Below are positions 25,349 through 34,434 of a stretch of DNA of 64,000 nucleotides, piece by piece. Origin of the DNA: Pedobacter caeni. Its GTDB lineage: Bacteria; Bacteroidota; Bacteroidia; Sphingobacteriales; Sphingobacteriaceae. The number at the start of each line of letters is the position of its first letter. The first letter of the stretch is position 1. The position numbers were made by a program, and so were the translations under genes. The stretch is from positions 124,001 through 188,000 of the forward strand of contig NZ_FQUQ01000003.1 of the NCBI RefSeq assembly GCF_900129215.1, read 5' to 3'. Under the pieces are notes generated by a model. The model had not been told where the DNA came from. It was given only the letters and a program-made list of their open reading frames with translations, and ran no database searches.

Positions 25349-26068
25349 ATGCGCAGACTGGTTTTAATCTTTATGCTCATGCTTTGGACCATCAGTGGCT
25401 TTACTGCTCCTGCGGTACAAAAACCTGTTCAAAAGCAGCTCCGTATGGACAGCAGTAAGCTGATCCTGCGTAACTTTGATGCAGAAAAGATTAAAGCGTA
25501 TACAGAGCAGACCGAATTTAGTTATAAAGAAACGCCACCCGATCAGGACAGTTTATGGGCCAGATTCTGGCGCTGGTTCTGGAACTGGTTTACGGGAGTT
25601 TTGGAGAACAAAACATCGGGTACTTTTATCAAGTATGGGATCATCGTTGCCCTGGCAGCACTGGTGGCCTATATCATTATAAAGGCGATGGGACTCGACC
25701 TGAAAATCTTTACCGGCAAATCTAAAATGGTGGAGATTCCTTATTCAGAAAGCCTGGAGAATATTCATGAAATTAATTTCAGCGGGGAATTGGATAAGGC
25801 CATTGCTACAGGAAATTACAGATTGGGGGTACGACTCTTGTACCTGCATGCGCTAAAAGTAATGAATGACCATCAGCTGATCAACTGGCAGCCGGAGAAA
25901 ACCAATCAGATTTATATAGAGGAACTTACAGATCCCGTAAAAAGAAAACATTTCGGAGAACTGACTACCCAGTTTGAATACATCTGGTACGGAGAGTTTT
26001 TCATTAACAAAGAAAGTTTTGCCGAAGTAAAAAAGGATTTTGACACGTTTAACGGGAGGCGCACATGA
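25349..26068 (+). CDS. DUF4129 domain membrane protein
   Basis: A 239-residue protein started at the ATG at 25349, giving a signal-like helix (LVLIFMLMLWTISGFTA). A tryptophan-rich juxtamembrane stretch (WARFWRWFWNWF) is followed by one transmembrane helix near 100-120. The cytoplasmic C-terminal region has the DUF4129 pattern RLLYLHALKVMNDH, then TTQFEYIWYGEF. DUF4129 is often found at the end of transglutaminase-like proteins in MoxR/DUF58 loci. Here it is free-standing. Its stop overlaps the ATG of the DUF4350 gene (ATGA). Confidence 0.82.
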   Translation: MRRLVLIFMLMLWTISGFTAPAVQKPVQKQLRMDSSKLILRNFDAEKIKAYTEQTEFSYKETPPDQDSLWARFWRWFWNWFTGVLENKTSGTFIKYGIIVALAALVAYIIIKAMGLDLKIFTGKSKMVEIPYSESLENIHEINFSGELDKAIATGNYRLGVRLLYLHALKVMNDHQLINWQPEKTNQIYIEELTDPVKRKHFGELTTQFEYIWYGEFFINKESFAEVKKDFDTFNGRRT

Positions 26069-27246
26069 AAGGCATGAAACTGTACCTTATCGGAACGGGT
26101 ATCCTGCTCATCTTATACCTCGCTGCAGAATATTACAAGCCTAAACCTACCGATTGGAGGCCAAGCTATCTGAAGGAAGATAAGATTCCATTTGGATTGT
26201 ATGTCCTGAATAAGGAGTACCAAAGCCTGTTCCCGGAAACGAGAATTGAAACTTCAAGGCTTCCGGCATACAATACCCTGAAAGATAAAAAACGAAAAAC
26301 CAGCAATTACCTCATGGTTGCCGGTGCGGTAAATATCGATGAACTGGATTATCAGGAACTGGTTAAATTCATGAAAGATGGAAATCACGTTTTTATCGCA
26401 GCTTTTGATATCGGTGATTACCTGAAAGATACCTTAAGCCTGGACGTCAGTTCGGCCTTGAGCTACCGTAAAAAAAAAGATATACCAATTAATTTTGTCA
26501 ACCCTGCCCTAAAGGCGAAGCATGCTTATGTCTTTGATAAGGGGCTTGGCGATCTCTATTTCAGCAAACTGGATACTTCCAGGGCGATTGTACTTGGGAG
26601 AAATGAGAAAGGAGAGGTCAATTTTGTCAGATATAACTTCGGAAAGGGAGCTTTATACCTCTTACCAAATCCACAATTGTTCAGTAATTATGCCTTGCTG
26701 AGCCCTAAAGGTGCAGAGTATGCGGCAAAGGCACTGTCCTATCTGCCCCAGGCTGCGACAACAATCTGGGATGAGAAGAACACCAAAGGGAATCAGGGAG
26801 ATGAAAGTTTGCTGAGGGTACTTTTTAAACATGGACAGTTGCGCTGGGCTTATTACCTTTCCATCATCGGCTTACTTGTTTTTGTGATTTTTGAGAGGAA
26901 ACGCAGGCAAAGAATCATTCCCATCATTCCTCAATTGGCAAATTCTTCAGTCGACTTTGTCCGGGTTGTGGGTAAAGTTTATTACCAGCAACGCGATAAC
27001 AGGGACATTGCTTTGAAAAAGATCAGCTATCTGCTTGAATTTATCAGAGCGTCCTACCGCTTAAAGACCAGCGAAATAGGCGAAGAGCTGGTTAATGGGG
27101 TCTTGCTCAAATCCAATGGGAATGAACAGGATATCCGGCATTTATTTGCCACAATTGAAGAAATGAATAAACCCGGCAGGGTGACTGATCATCAGTTGAT
27201 CACATTGAACAAACTAATAGAAAAATTTTATAAACAAGCCCAATAA
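26065..27246 (+). CDS. DUF4350 domain membrane protein
   Basis: A 393-residue protein. An N-terminal helix (LYLIGTGILLILYLAAEYY) is followed by an extracytoplasmic domain with the DUF4350 features (PFGLYVLNKEYQSLFP, LMVAGAVNIDELDYQELVKFM). A second helix near 265-283 and a cytoplasmic tail of ~110 residues follow. The external domain resembles Rossmann-like regulatory domains of unknown ligand. It overlaps the DUF4129 gene upstream and is 2 bp from moxR. Confidence 0.82.
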   Translation: MKGMKLYLIGTGILLILYLAAEYYKPKPTDWRPSYLKEDKIPFGLYVLNKEYQSLFPETRIETSRLPAYNTLKDKKRKTSNYLMVAGAVNIDELDYQELVKFMKDGNHVFIAAFDIGDYLKDTLSLDVSSALSYRKKKDIPINFVNPALKAKHAYVFDKGLGDLYFSKLDTSRAIVLGRNEKGEVNFVRYNFGKGALYLLPNPQLFSNYALLSPKGAEYAAKALSYLPQAATTIWDEKNTKGNQGDESLLRVLFKHGQLRWAYYLSIIGLLVFVIFERKRRQRIIPIIPQLANSSVDFVRVVGKVYYQQRDNRDIALKKISYLLEFIRASYRLKTSEIGEELVNGVLLKSNGNEQDIRHLFATIEEMNKPGRVTDHQLITLNKLIEKFYKQAQ

Positions 27247-27248
27247 AA

Positions 27249-28226
27249 ATGGAAGCGGAAATGTTTAACAAAAGAACCGACCTGACGCAGCTGAATACTG
27301 CAGTGGAACAAATCAGGGAAACACTGGGTAAGATCATTGTCGGTCAAAAAGATACGATTGATTTCCTGATCGCAGGATTACTGGCCGACGGGCACATCCT
27401 GCTCGAAGGTGTACCGGGAGTGGCGAAAACATTAAGTGCTAAACTGGTCGCCAAAAGTATCGATGCTTCATTTTCAAGGATCCAGTTCACACCTGATCTA
27501 ATGCCTTCTGATGTATTGGGTACATCGGTTTTTGATCCCAGGAATGCGGCTTTTGAATACAGGAAGGGACCCATCTTTGGCCATATCATCCTGGTGGATG
27601 AAATCAACCGGGCTCCGGCAAAAACACAGTCTGCTTTATTTGAAGTGATGGAAGAACGCCAGATCACTGTTGATGGGCATACTTACCTGATGGACGAACC
27701 TTTTATGGTTCTGGCTACACAGAACCCGATTGAACAGGAAGGAACTTACCGTTTGCCGGAAGCACAGCTGGACCGTTTCCTGTTCAAAATTGAAGTGAAA
27801 TACCCCAGCCTGGAGGAAGAAACTGCAATCCTGCTCAACCAACACCAACATCGCCTGGATGATTCGCTTAAAGCGGTACAGCCGGTGCTGAGCATAGATC
27901 AGGTGAAGTCCTGCAGGGCAATCATTAAAGGATTGCATGTAGAGCCTAAGCTGATTGAATATGTGGCAAAGATTACTCATGAAACCAGGAATAATAAATC
28001 CTTGTATCTGGGGGCTTCCCCCCGGGCTTCTTTAGCAATGGTAAACGCTGCCAAAGCTTTTGCCGCCATGCAGGGACGTGATTTCGTTACTCCGGAAGAC
28101 ATCATCAAGGTGGCAACACCAGTGCTGACACACCGCATCATGCTGACACCGGACAAGGAAATGGAGGGATTAACCACAAACGATGTTATTGCCCAGATCA
28201 TTCAGAAAATAGAAATCCCAAGATAA
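27249..28226 (+). CDS. MoxR-family AAA+ ATPase
   Basis: A 325-residue AAA+ ATPase of the MoxR subfamily. It shows Walker A GVPGVAKT (about 54-61), Walker B ILVDEINRAPAKTQSALFEVM, sensor 1 ATQNPIEQEG, and the arginine finger segment LPEAQLDRFLF. MoxR ATPases act as chaperones that assemble or activate membrane and metal-containing complexes, often with vWA-domain partners. The adjacent DUF58 protein, 10 bp downstream, is the likely partner. The ATG at 27249 gives the usual length. Confidence 0.93.
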   Translation: MEAEMFNKRTDLTQLNTAVEQIRETLGKIIVGQKDTIDFLIAGLLADGHILLEGVPGVAKTLSAKLVAKSIDASFSRIQFTPDLMPSDVLGTSVFDPRNAAFEYRKGPIFGHIILVDEINRAPAKTQSALFEVMEERQITVDGHTYLMDEPFMVLATQNPIEQEGTYRLPEAQLDRFLFKIEVKYPSLEEETAILLNQHQHRLDDSLKAVQPVLSIDQVKSCRAIIKGLHVEPKLIEYVAKITHETRNNKSLYLGASPRASLAMVNAAKAFAAMQGRDFVTPEDIIKVATPVLTHRIMLTPDKEMEGLTTNDVIAQIIQKIEIPR

Positions 28227-28236
28227 TATCAGCATA

Positions 28237-29583
28237 TTGAAAAGCTTCATTACTAAATATTACACTGACCTGTTCCTTGGTAAAAGACTTTTTATCGGTA
28301 TCGGGGCTTGTGTATCCCTGTTTCTGTTCTCTTTCTTTCTGCCCTGGCTTGGCGCATTGCCTTACCTTTGCTTTTGGGTGCTGGTCTTGTTATGCGTTAC
28401 AGATCTGATTTTATTGTTCAAAACGGATAAAGGTGTTTTCCTGCGCAGGGACCTTCCTGAAAGGCTAAGTAATGGGGATGATAATGAACTTCGCCTGCAT
28501 ATTGAGAATTTCTATTCCTTTGGTATTCATGTCGGGATCATCGATGAAATCCCTTTCCAATTTCAGAAAAGGGACCTTTGGTTCAGCAGTAAGCTAAAGT
28601 CCAGGGAAAACAAAACGATCACTTATACCCTGCGTCCGACAAAGAGAGGGGAATATTTATTTGGCAGGACGCGCTTGTATGTACGATCTCCTCTGGCACT
28701 GATTTCCAGGAGGTACAATTTTGGAGAAGAGACCATGGTTGCGGTATACCCTTCTTTTTTGCAATTGCGCAAATACGAGCTGATGGCCATTTCCAACAGG
28801 CTCAGCGAAATTGGCATTAAGAAGATCCGGAGAATTGGCCATAGCATTGAGTTTGATCAGGTGAAGAGTTATGTCAAGGGGGATGATTACCGAACGATCA
28901 ACTGGAAGGCAACGGCCAGAAGAGGTGATTTAATGGTGAACTCTTTTACTGATGAGAAAGCCCAACATGTCTATTGTGTAATTGATAAATCCAGAACGAT
29001 GAAAATGCCCTTCGGAGGGTTGAGCTTATTGGATTATGCCATTAATGCAAGTCTGGTGCTTTCCAATGTGGCTTTGGTAAAGGAAGATAAAGCCGGACTG
29101 ATTACCGTTTCTGAAAAGATCGGAAGTGTCGTTCCCGCAGAAAGAAGACCTGCCCAGCTGGGGAAAATAATGGAAGTCCTGTACAAAGAAAAGACACGTT
29201 ACCTGGAAACCAATATGGAGGCTTTGTACCTGAGCATCCGTCAGGTCCTGAAACAACGGAGTCTGGTGGTCTTTTTTACCAATTTTGAAAGCATGTCGGC
29301 CTTAAACAGACAACTTCCCTTTTTAAAGAGAATGGCCAGGTTCCATCTGTTGCTGATTGTCTTCTTTGAAAATACAGAACTCAAAACACTGAGTGATGAG
29401 CCGGCTAAAGATGTGGAAGGAATCTATATTAAAACCATTGCAGCGAAATTTGCCCATGAAAAAAAACTCATGGTTAAAGAGCTGGCCAAACATGGGATCC
29501 TGAGCATCCTTACCCCACCGGAAAATTTAACCATCAATGTTGTTAACCGTTATCTGGCCTTGAAATCCCAGCAGAGAACCTAA
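28237..29583 (+). CDS. DUF58 domain protein (vWA-like), TTG start
   Basis: A 448-residue protein with two N-terminal membrane helices. The DUF58 core has FDQVKSYVKGDDYRTINWKA and a von Willebrand A-like segment VIDKSRTM in which the metal-binding DxSxS is partly kept. No ATG lies in frame between the moxR stop and residue 1, so a TTG at 28237 is the most likely start. It is the last gene of the operon and is convergent with sdaA, 4 bp away. It probably works with MoxR as substrate adaptor at the membrane. Confidence 0.85.
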   Translation: MKSFITKYYTDLFLGKRLFIGIGACVSLFLFSFFLPWLGALPYLCFWVLVLLCVTDLILLFKTDKGVFLRRDLPERLSNGDDNELRLHIENFYSFGIHVGIIDEIPFQFQKRDLWFSSKLKSRENKTITYTLRPTKRGEYLFGRTRLYVRSPLALISRRYNFGEETMVAVYPSFLQLRKYELMAISNRLSEIGIKKIRRIGHSIEFDQVKSYVKGDDYRTINWKATARRGDLMVNSFTDEKAQHVYCVIDKSRTMKMPFGGLSLLDYAINASLVLSNVALVKEDKAGLITVSEKIGSVVPAERRPAQLGKIMEVLYKEKTRYLETNMEALYLSIRQVLKQRSLVVFFTNFESMSALNRQLPFLKRMARFHLLLIVFFENTELKTLSDEPAKDVEGIYIKTIAAKFAHEKKLMVKELAKHGILSILTPPENLTINVVNRYLALKSQQRT

Positions 29584-29587
29584 ATGC

Positions 29588-31015
29588 TTAACATTCCGGT
29601 AAGCTGATCGGAATATTGGTAGCCAGACCTCCGTCGGAAGTCTCTTTATATTTAGAATTCATGTCTAATGCGGTTTCCCACATGGTATTCACCACTGCAT
29701 CCAGGCTAACCTTCGCTTTGTCAGGATTGCTTTGTAAGGCCAGTTGACTGGCAGTAATCGCTTTAATGGCGCCCATCGTATTTCTTTCAATACATGGAAT
29801 TTGTACCAGACCCCCGATTGGATCACAGGTTAAACCCAAATGATGTTCCATGGCAATTTCTGCCGCCATTAAAACCTGACGCTGTGAACCACCTAAACAT
29901 TCGGTCAACGCTGCTGCGGCCATTGCCGAAGAAACCCCTATTTCGGCCTGACATCCACCCATGGCAGCAGAGATGGTGGCTCCCTTTTTAAAGATGCTGC
30001 CTATTTCTGAGGCACAGGCGATAAACTGACTGATCTTTTCATCTGTATAGCCATCACAAAAAGCAATGTAATATTGAAGTACTGCCGGAATTACTCCGGC
30101 AGCCCCATTCGTAGGCGCAGTAACCACGCGGCCAAATGAAGCATTTTCTTCATTTACGGCAAGGGCAAAACAGCTTACCCAATCCAGGATATAATTAAAA
30201 CCATTTCCGCCATTTCTGATGGCCATGATCCAGCTTTCATAATTTGTATAGGTACTGTTGCCAATCAGGCGTTTATTCAAGGCACAAGCCCTTCTTCCAA
30301 CATTCAGTCCACCGGGTAAAAATCCCGCAGTATGGCAACCCCGGTAAGTACAATCCTTCATCACATTGAAGTGCTGCATGATGCCTTTCCTGGTTTCGGT
30401 CTCTGTGCGCCAGGCCAGTTCATTTTCCATAACGACCTCAGAAACCTTTAAGCCTGTGGTTAAACACCAGTGTAGCAGGTCCGCTGCTTTCTCTACAGGG
30501 AATGGAAGGTCTACCTGTTCCTTATCACTGCCGCTTTCGCCTTCTTTCAGTACAAAACCTCCTCCAATGGAGTAATAAGTTTCTGAGATTGCTTTGCCAG
30601 TGTTTAAAAAGGCCTGAAAAGTCACGGCATTAGGATGAAAAGGAAGGCTTTCAAAGAATAAAAACACAAGGTCCTCTTCGTAATTGAAAGTGATGTTTCT
30701 TTCTCCGTTCAGGTTTAATAACTGGTAGGTTTTGATCTCTTCGACTGTAGAGTCAATGGCGTTCACATCAAAGGTTACCGGATCAGCACCGCTTAATCCC
30801 AATAGAATGGCCACATCTGTTCCGTGTCCTTTGCCGGTTTTAGCTAAAGAGCCGTATAACAAGATCTTAATCTGATCAACCTGCTCTAGCAGGTCTTTTT
30901 CTTTTAAGGATGCGGTAAATTGTTGGGCGGCCCTCCAGGGACCTAAAGTATGTGAGCTTGATGGTCCAACGCCTATCTTAAAAATATCAAAAACTGAGAT
31001 TTGTTCCCTTTGCAT
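29588..31015 (-). CDS. sdaA: L-serine ammonia-lyase (iron-sulfur dependent), single chain
   Basis: A 475-residue enzyme that deaminates L-serine to pyruvate and ammonia. The N-terminal beta domain carries FDIFKIGVGPSSSHTLGPWR. The alpha domain carries AFCDGYTDEKISQ, SGAT-like KKGATISAAMGGCQAEIG and CDPIGGLVQIPCIERN, with the cysteines that hold the 4Fe-4S cluster. Alpha and beta parts are fused, as in most Gram-negative enzymes. It lies 78 bp after mgtC on the same strand. Confidence 0.94.
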   Translation of the reverse strand: MQREQISVFDIFKIGVGPSSSHTLGPWRAAQQFTASLKEKDLLEQVDQIKILLYGSLAKTGKGHGTDVAILLGLSGADPVTFDVNAIDSTVEEIKTYQLLNLNGERNITFNYEEDLVFLFFESLPFHPNAVTFQAFLNTGKAISETYYSIGGGFVLKEGESGSDKEQVDLPFPVEKAADLLHWCLTTGLKVSEVVMENELAWRTETETRKGIMQHFNVMKDCTYRGCHTAGFLPGGLNVGRRACALNKRLIGNSTYTNYESWIMAIRNGGNGFNYILDWVSCFALAVNEENASFGRVVTAPTNGAAGVIPAVLQYYIAFCDGYTDEKISQFIACASEIGSIFKKGATISAAMGGCQAEIGVSSAMAAAALTECLGGSQRQVLMAAEIAMEHHLGLTCDPIGGLVQIPCIERNTMGAIKAITASQLALQSNPDKAKVSLDAVVNTMWETALDMNSKYKETSDGGLATNIPISLPEC

Positions 31016-31093
31016 ATTACAAAGCTAAGATAGTTTTGGGACATTTTGGGCTTTTGATCCTGTTCAAAAAGGATATAATTGAAAGAATCAGGG

Positions 31094-31750
31094 CTAAAAA
31101 TCGAAGGCAATGATTTTTTTGTCCTGCAGCATCCGGTCCACAAACCGTTTGTGGTTCTTTGGGCTTCCGATGGCCACCCAGGTTCCGCTGATGGTTCCAT
31201 TGGCCAGTTCCTGTTTTCCCCTGCTTAGTTTTAGTCCGGAGGTTTTTATGTCTTCTTCGTATTTCTCCAGGCTTTCATTCTCGTACTTCTTTACGATCCG
31301 GTAAACCCGTTTTGTGAAACGCTGTTCTACCATGTTTTCGATAAAAGGGAAGGTCAGCAAAGCAAGGAGCACCACCAGTGTTACGCCAACAGCCTGTTCA
31401 AAATATCCGGCGCCGATAGCCATCCCGATTGCTGCAACGATCCAGATCACGCAGGCGGTGGTTAAACCTTTCACCTGATTGTCTTCTTTGAAAATCACCC
31501 CTGCACCAAGGAATCCAATTCCGGTAACGATATTGGAGGCAATCCTGTCATGACTTGTCAACCCGATCTTTATGGATAAAATGGTAAAGAGGGTAGAGCC
31601 CAGTCCAATCATGATCATGGTTTTCAAGCCGGCCTGTTTACTCCTGAATTCACGCTCGGTACCAATCAGACCGCAAAGCAGCGTAGCCAGCAGGAATTTA
31701 TAGACCTCAGTCTGCGTAAGGAAATGGTTGTTTTCTAAGATGTTCTCCAT
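31094..31750 (-). CDS. MgtC/SapB-family inner membrane protein
   Basis: A 218-residue protein. The conserved N-terminal hydrophobic domain begins LLATLLCGLIGTEREFRSKQAGLKT. It continues with VTGIGFLGAGVIFKEDNQVKGLTTA and IGMAIGAGYFEQA, the hallmark of MgtC. The cytoplasmic C-terminal ~80 residues are less conserved. MgtC proteins influence magnesium limitation and ATP synthase or phosphate handling in other bacteria; the role here is not indicated by neighbours. Confidence 0.9.
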   Translation of the reverse strand: MENILENNHFLTQTEVYKFLLATLLCGLIGTEREFRSKQAGLKTMIMIGLGSTLFTILSIKIGLTSHDRIASNIVTGIGFLGAGVIFKEDNQVKGLTTACVIWIVAAIGMAIGAGYFEQAVGVTLVVLLALLTFPFIENMVEQRFTKRVYRIVKKYENESLEKYEEDIKTSGLKLSRGKQELANGTISGTWVAIGSPKNHKRFVDRMLQDKKIIAFDF

Positions 31751-31795
31751 AGTGTTACAGAACTAAATATAACAAAGATATCGGAGATTGTCCCT

Positions 31796-31834
31796 AAAAC
31801 AGAAAAACCCGCAGATTGCGGGTTTTTCTGTTTT
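31796..31834 (-). terminator. strong terminator after groEL
   Basis: A perfect 18-bp stem (31796-31813 with 31817-31834) with a 3-nt loop and T-rich arm. It lies 16 bp past the groEL stop and before mgtC on the same strand, and should end the groES-groEL transcript. Confidence 0.92.
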
Positions 31835-31849
31835 GTGAAAGGGAAATGA

Positions 31850-33490
31850 TTACATCATTCCACCCATACCACCACCACCCATTGGAGGCATACCTGCACC
31901 AGCAGGAGCATCTTCAGGATCATCAGCCAATACCACCTCTGTTGTTAACAACATCGCTGCGATAGAAGCTGCGTTTTCTAGTGCTACACGACCAACTTTA
32001 GTTGGATCGATTACACCGGCAGCAATTAAGTTTTCATATACATCAGTACGTGCATTGTAGCCAAAGTCAGCTTTACCTTCTTTAACTTTTTGTACTACGA
32101 TAGAACCTTCAATACCTGCATTCTGGCAGATTTGACGTAATGGCTCTTCGATCGCACGTTTTACAATAGCAATACCGGTAGTTTCATCATCGTTGCTACC
32201 TTTCATTCCTTCTAATGCCTCAATAGCACGGATGAAAGCAACACCACCACCGGCAACAATACCTTCTTCAACCGCTGCACGTGTTGCATGTAATGCATCA
32301 TCTACACGGTCTTTTTTCTCTTTCATTTCAACTTCAGAAGCTGCACCAACGTAAAGAACGGCAACACCGCCAGCTAATTTAGCCAGACGCTCTTGTAATT
32401 TCTCTTTGTCATAATCAGATGTAGTGGTCTCGATTTGAGCTTTGATCTGGTTAACGCGGGCTTTGATGTCTTCAGATTTACCTGCACCATTGATGATCGT
32501 AGTATTGTCTTTGTCAACAAGTACTTTCTCAGCAGTACCTAAATAAGTAAGGTCAGCATTCTCTAATTTATAACCTCTTTCTTCAGAAATTACAGTACCA
32601 CCAGTTAAGATCGCGATGTCTTCTAACATTGCTTTTCTACGGTCACCGAAACCTGGAGCTTTAACCGCAACAACTTTCAGGGATCCACGGATCTTGTTCA
32701 CTACCAATGTAGCCAATGCTTCGCCATCTAAGTCTTCAGCAATGATCAATAGTGGTTTTCCTGTTTGTACTTGTTTCTCTAAAACCGGCAACAATTCTTT
32801 CATGTTGCTGATCTTTTTGTCATAGATTAAAATGTAAGGGTTTTCTAATTCCGCTTCCATTTTATCTGCATTAGTTACGAAGTATGGAGATAAGTAACCA
32901 CGGTCAAATTGCATACCTTCTACTGTTTTTACTTCAGTTTCAGTACCTTTTGCTTCTTCAACAGTAATTACACCATCTTTACCTACTTTAGCCATTGCTT
33001 CAGCGATAAGAGAACCGATAACTTCATCATTGTTTGCTGAGATAGAAGCAACTTGTTTGATTTTGTTATTGTCTTCACCTACAGTCTGAGACTGAGATTT
33101 TAAGTTCGCAACAATTGCAGTAACTGCTTTGTCGATACCGCGTTTCAAATCCATTGGATTTGCACCGGCAGCAACGTTTTTAATACCTGCAGTTACAATT
33201 GCCTGTGCCAATACAGTTGCAGTTGTAGTTCCGTCACCTGCAATATCTGCAGTTTTAGAAGCTACTTCTTTAACCATTTGAGCACCCATATTTTCAATTG
33301 GGTCTTTTAATTCAATTTCTTTAGCTACTGTAACACCATCTTTGGTGATTGCAGGTGAACCAAATTTCTTGTCAATAATTACATTACGTCCTTTAGGACC
33401 TAGAGTTACTTTTACTGCATTAGCCAAAATATCCACTCCTCTTTTCAGGGCGTCACGGGCTTCTACATTATATTTTACTTGCTTTGCCAT
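31850..33490 (-). CDS. groL: chaperonin GroEL
   Basis: A 546-residue Hsp60 chaperonin that forms the double-ring folding chamber. The ATP site is evident in VTLGPKGRNVIIDKKFGSP and AGDGTTTATVLA, and the C-terminal GGM repeats (PPMGGGGMGGMM) line the cavity. It is full length and preceded by groES on the same strand with a 58-bp gap. No second groEL copy is in the window. Confidence 0.98.
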   Translation of the reverse strand: MAKQVKYNVEARDALKRGVDILANAVKVTLGPKGRNVIIDKKFGSPAITKDGVTVAKEIELKDPIENMGAQMVKEVASKTADIAGDGTTTATVLAQAIVTAGIKNVAAGANPMDLKRGIDKAVTAIVANLKSQSQTVGEDNNKIKQVASISANNDEVIGSLIAEAMAKVGKDGVITVEEAKGTETEVKTVEGMQFDRGYLSPYFVTNADKMEAELENPYILIYDKKISNMKELLPVLEKQVQTGKPLLIIAEDLDGEALATLVVNKIRGSLKVVAVKAPGFGDRRKAMLEDIAILTGGTVISEERGYKLENADLTYLGTAEKVLVDKDNTTIINGAGKSEDIKARVNQIKAQIETTTSDYDKEKLQERLAKLAGGVAVLYVGAASEVEMKEKKDRVDDALHATRAAVEEGIVAGGGVAFIRAIEALEGMKGSNDDETTGIAIVKRAIEEPLRQICQNAGIEGSIVVQKVKEGKADFGYNARTDVYENLIAAGVIDPTKVGRVALENAASIAAMLLTTEVVLADDPEDAPAGAGMPPMGGGGMGGMM

Positions 33491-33548
33491 TTTAAAATAT
33501 TGTTATTAATGATTGATTGTTGTAAAGTTGAATGGTTGAATTCAACGA

Positions 33549-33842
33549 TTAAAGAACTGCGTAAAGATCAGACTCACGCATGATAAGATACTCTTTACCT
33601 TCAAAGGTAATTTCTGTACCACCGTATTTACCATATAATACCTGATCGCCTGTTTTAACGCTCAGTGGAATTAGATTACCTGTAGCCTCTGCAAATTTGC
33701 CAGGTCCTACTGCAACTACTGTTCCTTGCTGAGGTTTTTCTTTAGCTGTATCAGGGATATAAAGACCCGAAGCTGTTTTTTCTTCGGCAGGAGCAGCTTC
33801 AATGACTACTCTATCTGCAATGGGTTTAATGTTTAAAGCCAT
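33549..33842 (-). CDS. groS: co-chaperonin GroES
   Basis: A 97-residue heptameric lid of GroEL. The mobile loop (EEKTASGLYIPDTAKEKPQQ) and the roof region (YGKYGGTEITFEGKEYLIM) are typical. It is first in the groES-groEL operon. The leader is A/T-rich without a Shine-Dalgarno sequence. Confidence 0.98.
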   Translation of the reverse strand: MALNIKPIADRVVIEAAPAEEKTASGLYIPDTAKEKPQQGTVVAVGPGKFAEATGNLIPLSVKTGDQVLYGKYGGTEITFEGKEYLIMRESDLYAVL

Positions 33843-33930
33843 AACTTATTGGTTGTTTTAATTTTAAAATTAATGTAAAAGTATTCGTGCTCCTTGTATA
33901 TCAGTTTTTATGCCAAGGGAGGTTCATTGA

Positions 33931-33938
33931 CAAATTTA
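33931..33938 (-). promoter_or_regulatory. -7 element TAAATTTG upstream of groES
   Basis: On the minus strand a perfect TAnnTTTG lies about 90 bp before the groES ATG. I see no TTG at 19 bp. No CIRCE element (TTAGCACTC-N9-GAGTGCTAA) is present. Confidence 0.35.
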
Positions 33939-33979
33939 CACTGCATTGTCAGCTAATAGATTAGAGTAAACCGTTTTTG

Positions 33980-34000
33980 TGTCAGAGTGGCAGAATTGTT
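33980..34000. promoter_or_regulatory. shared upstream motif, copy 1 (groES side)
   Basis: TGTCA-GAG-TGGCA followed by GAATT. It matches the sequence at 38973-38993 upstream of miaB at 18 of 21 positions. It lies about 140 bp before groES. Confidence 0.35.
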
Positions 34001-34006
34001 GGCCAT

Positions 34007-34036
34007 AAAAAAAACCTTCCTGAAATTCAGGAAGGC
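34007..34036 (-). terminator. terminator after secG
   Basis: A 9- to 10-bp stem (34015-34023 with 34027-34035) is followed on the minus strand by eight or more T residues, the classic intrinsic terminator form. It lies 25 bp after the secG stop. Confidence 0.9.
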
Positions 34037-34060
34037 TCTTTTATGAGTTTCGTTTAAAAC

Positions 34061-34420
34061 TTATTTTTTTGTGGTATCTCCGGCTGCAGGAGCAGGAGTT
34101 GCAGGTGCCTGACCAGCTGGTGCTGAATTTCCAAGCGGTGATGGAGTAGGGATCTTATCCAGGTGTTCCTGAATTTTAGAATCTACTGCTGCTGCAGAAC
34201 CACCGGATTTTGCAATCGTTGTAATCGATAACGTAAGCACTACGATCAATGCCAATAATACCCATGTACCTTTTTCAAGAACATCACCAGTACGTTGAAC
34301 GCCAAACATGTTGCTGCCTGATCCACCTGTTGCAAGGCCACCACCTTTAGGGTTTTGTATCAAAACAAATAGCGCTAAGGCAATGCAGACAATGATTAAT
34401 AAAATAATTAAAAAAAGCAT
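34061..34420 (-). CDS. secG: preprotein translocase subunit SecG
   Basis: A 119-residue protein with two membrane helices separated by the conserved loop NPKGGGLATGGSGSNMFGVQRTGDVLEKGTW, here cut into its recognisable parts NPKGGGL and GSNMFG. It aids SecYEG-dependent protein export. The C-terminal tail is proline/alanine-rich (PAGQAPATPAPAAGD), common in this phylum. It follows the TPR gene by 14 bp. Confidence 0.94.
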   Translation of the reverse strand: MLFLIILLIIVCIALALFVLIQNPKGGGLATGGSGSNMFGVQRTGDVLEKGTWVLLALIVVLTLSITTIAKSGGSAAAVDSKIQEHLDKIPTPSPLGNSAPAGQAPATPAPAAGDTTKK

Positions 34421-34434
34421 AATAGGTTATATGG

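Noticed and set aside
33535..33546. A 12-bp perfect palindrome between groES and groEL
   Set aside because: It has no loop, so it is not a hairpin, and a single short palindrome in AT-rich DNA is not enough to call an operator or processing site.
33987..34002. A sigma-54-like promoter (TGGCAGAATTGTTGGC) on the plus strand
   Set aside because: The invariant GC of the -12 element reads GG and no plus-strand gene lies downstream; it points into the 3' end of secG.
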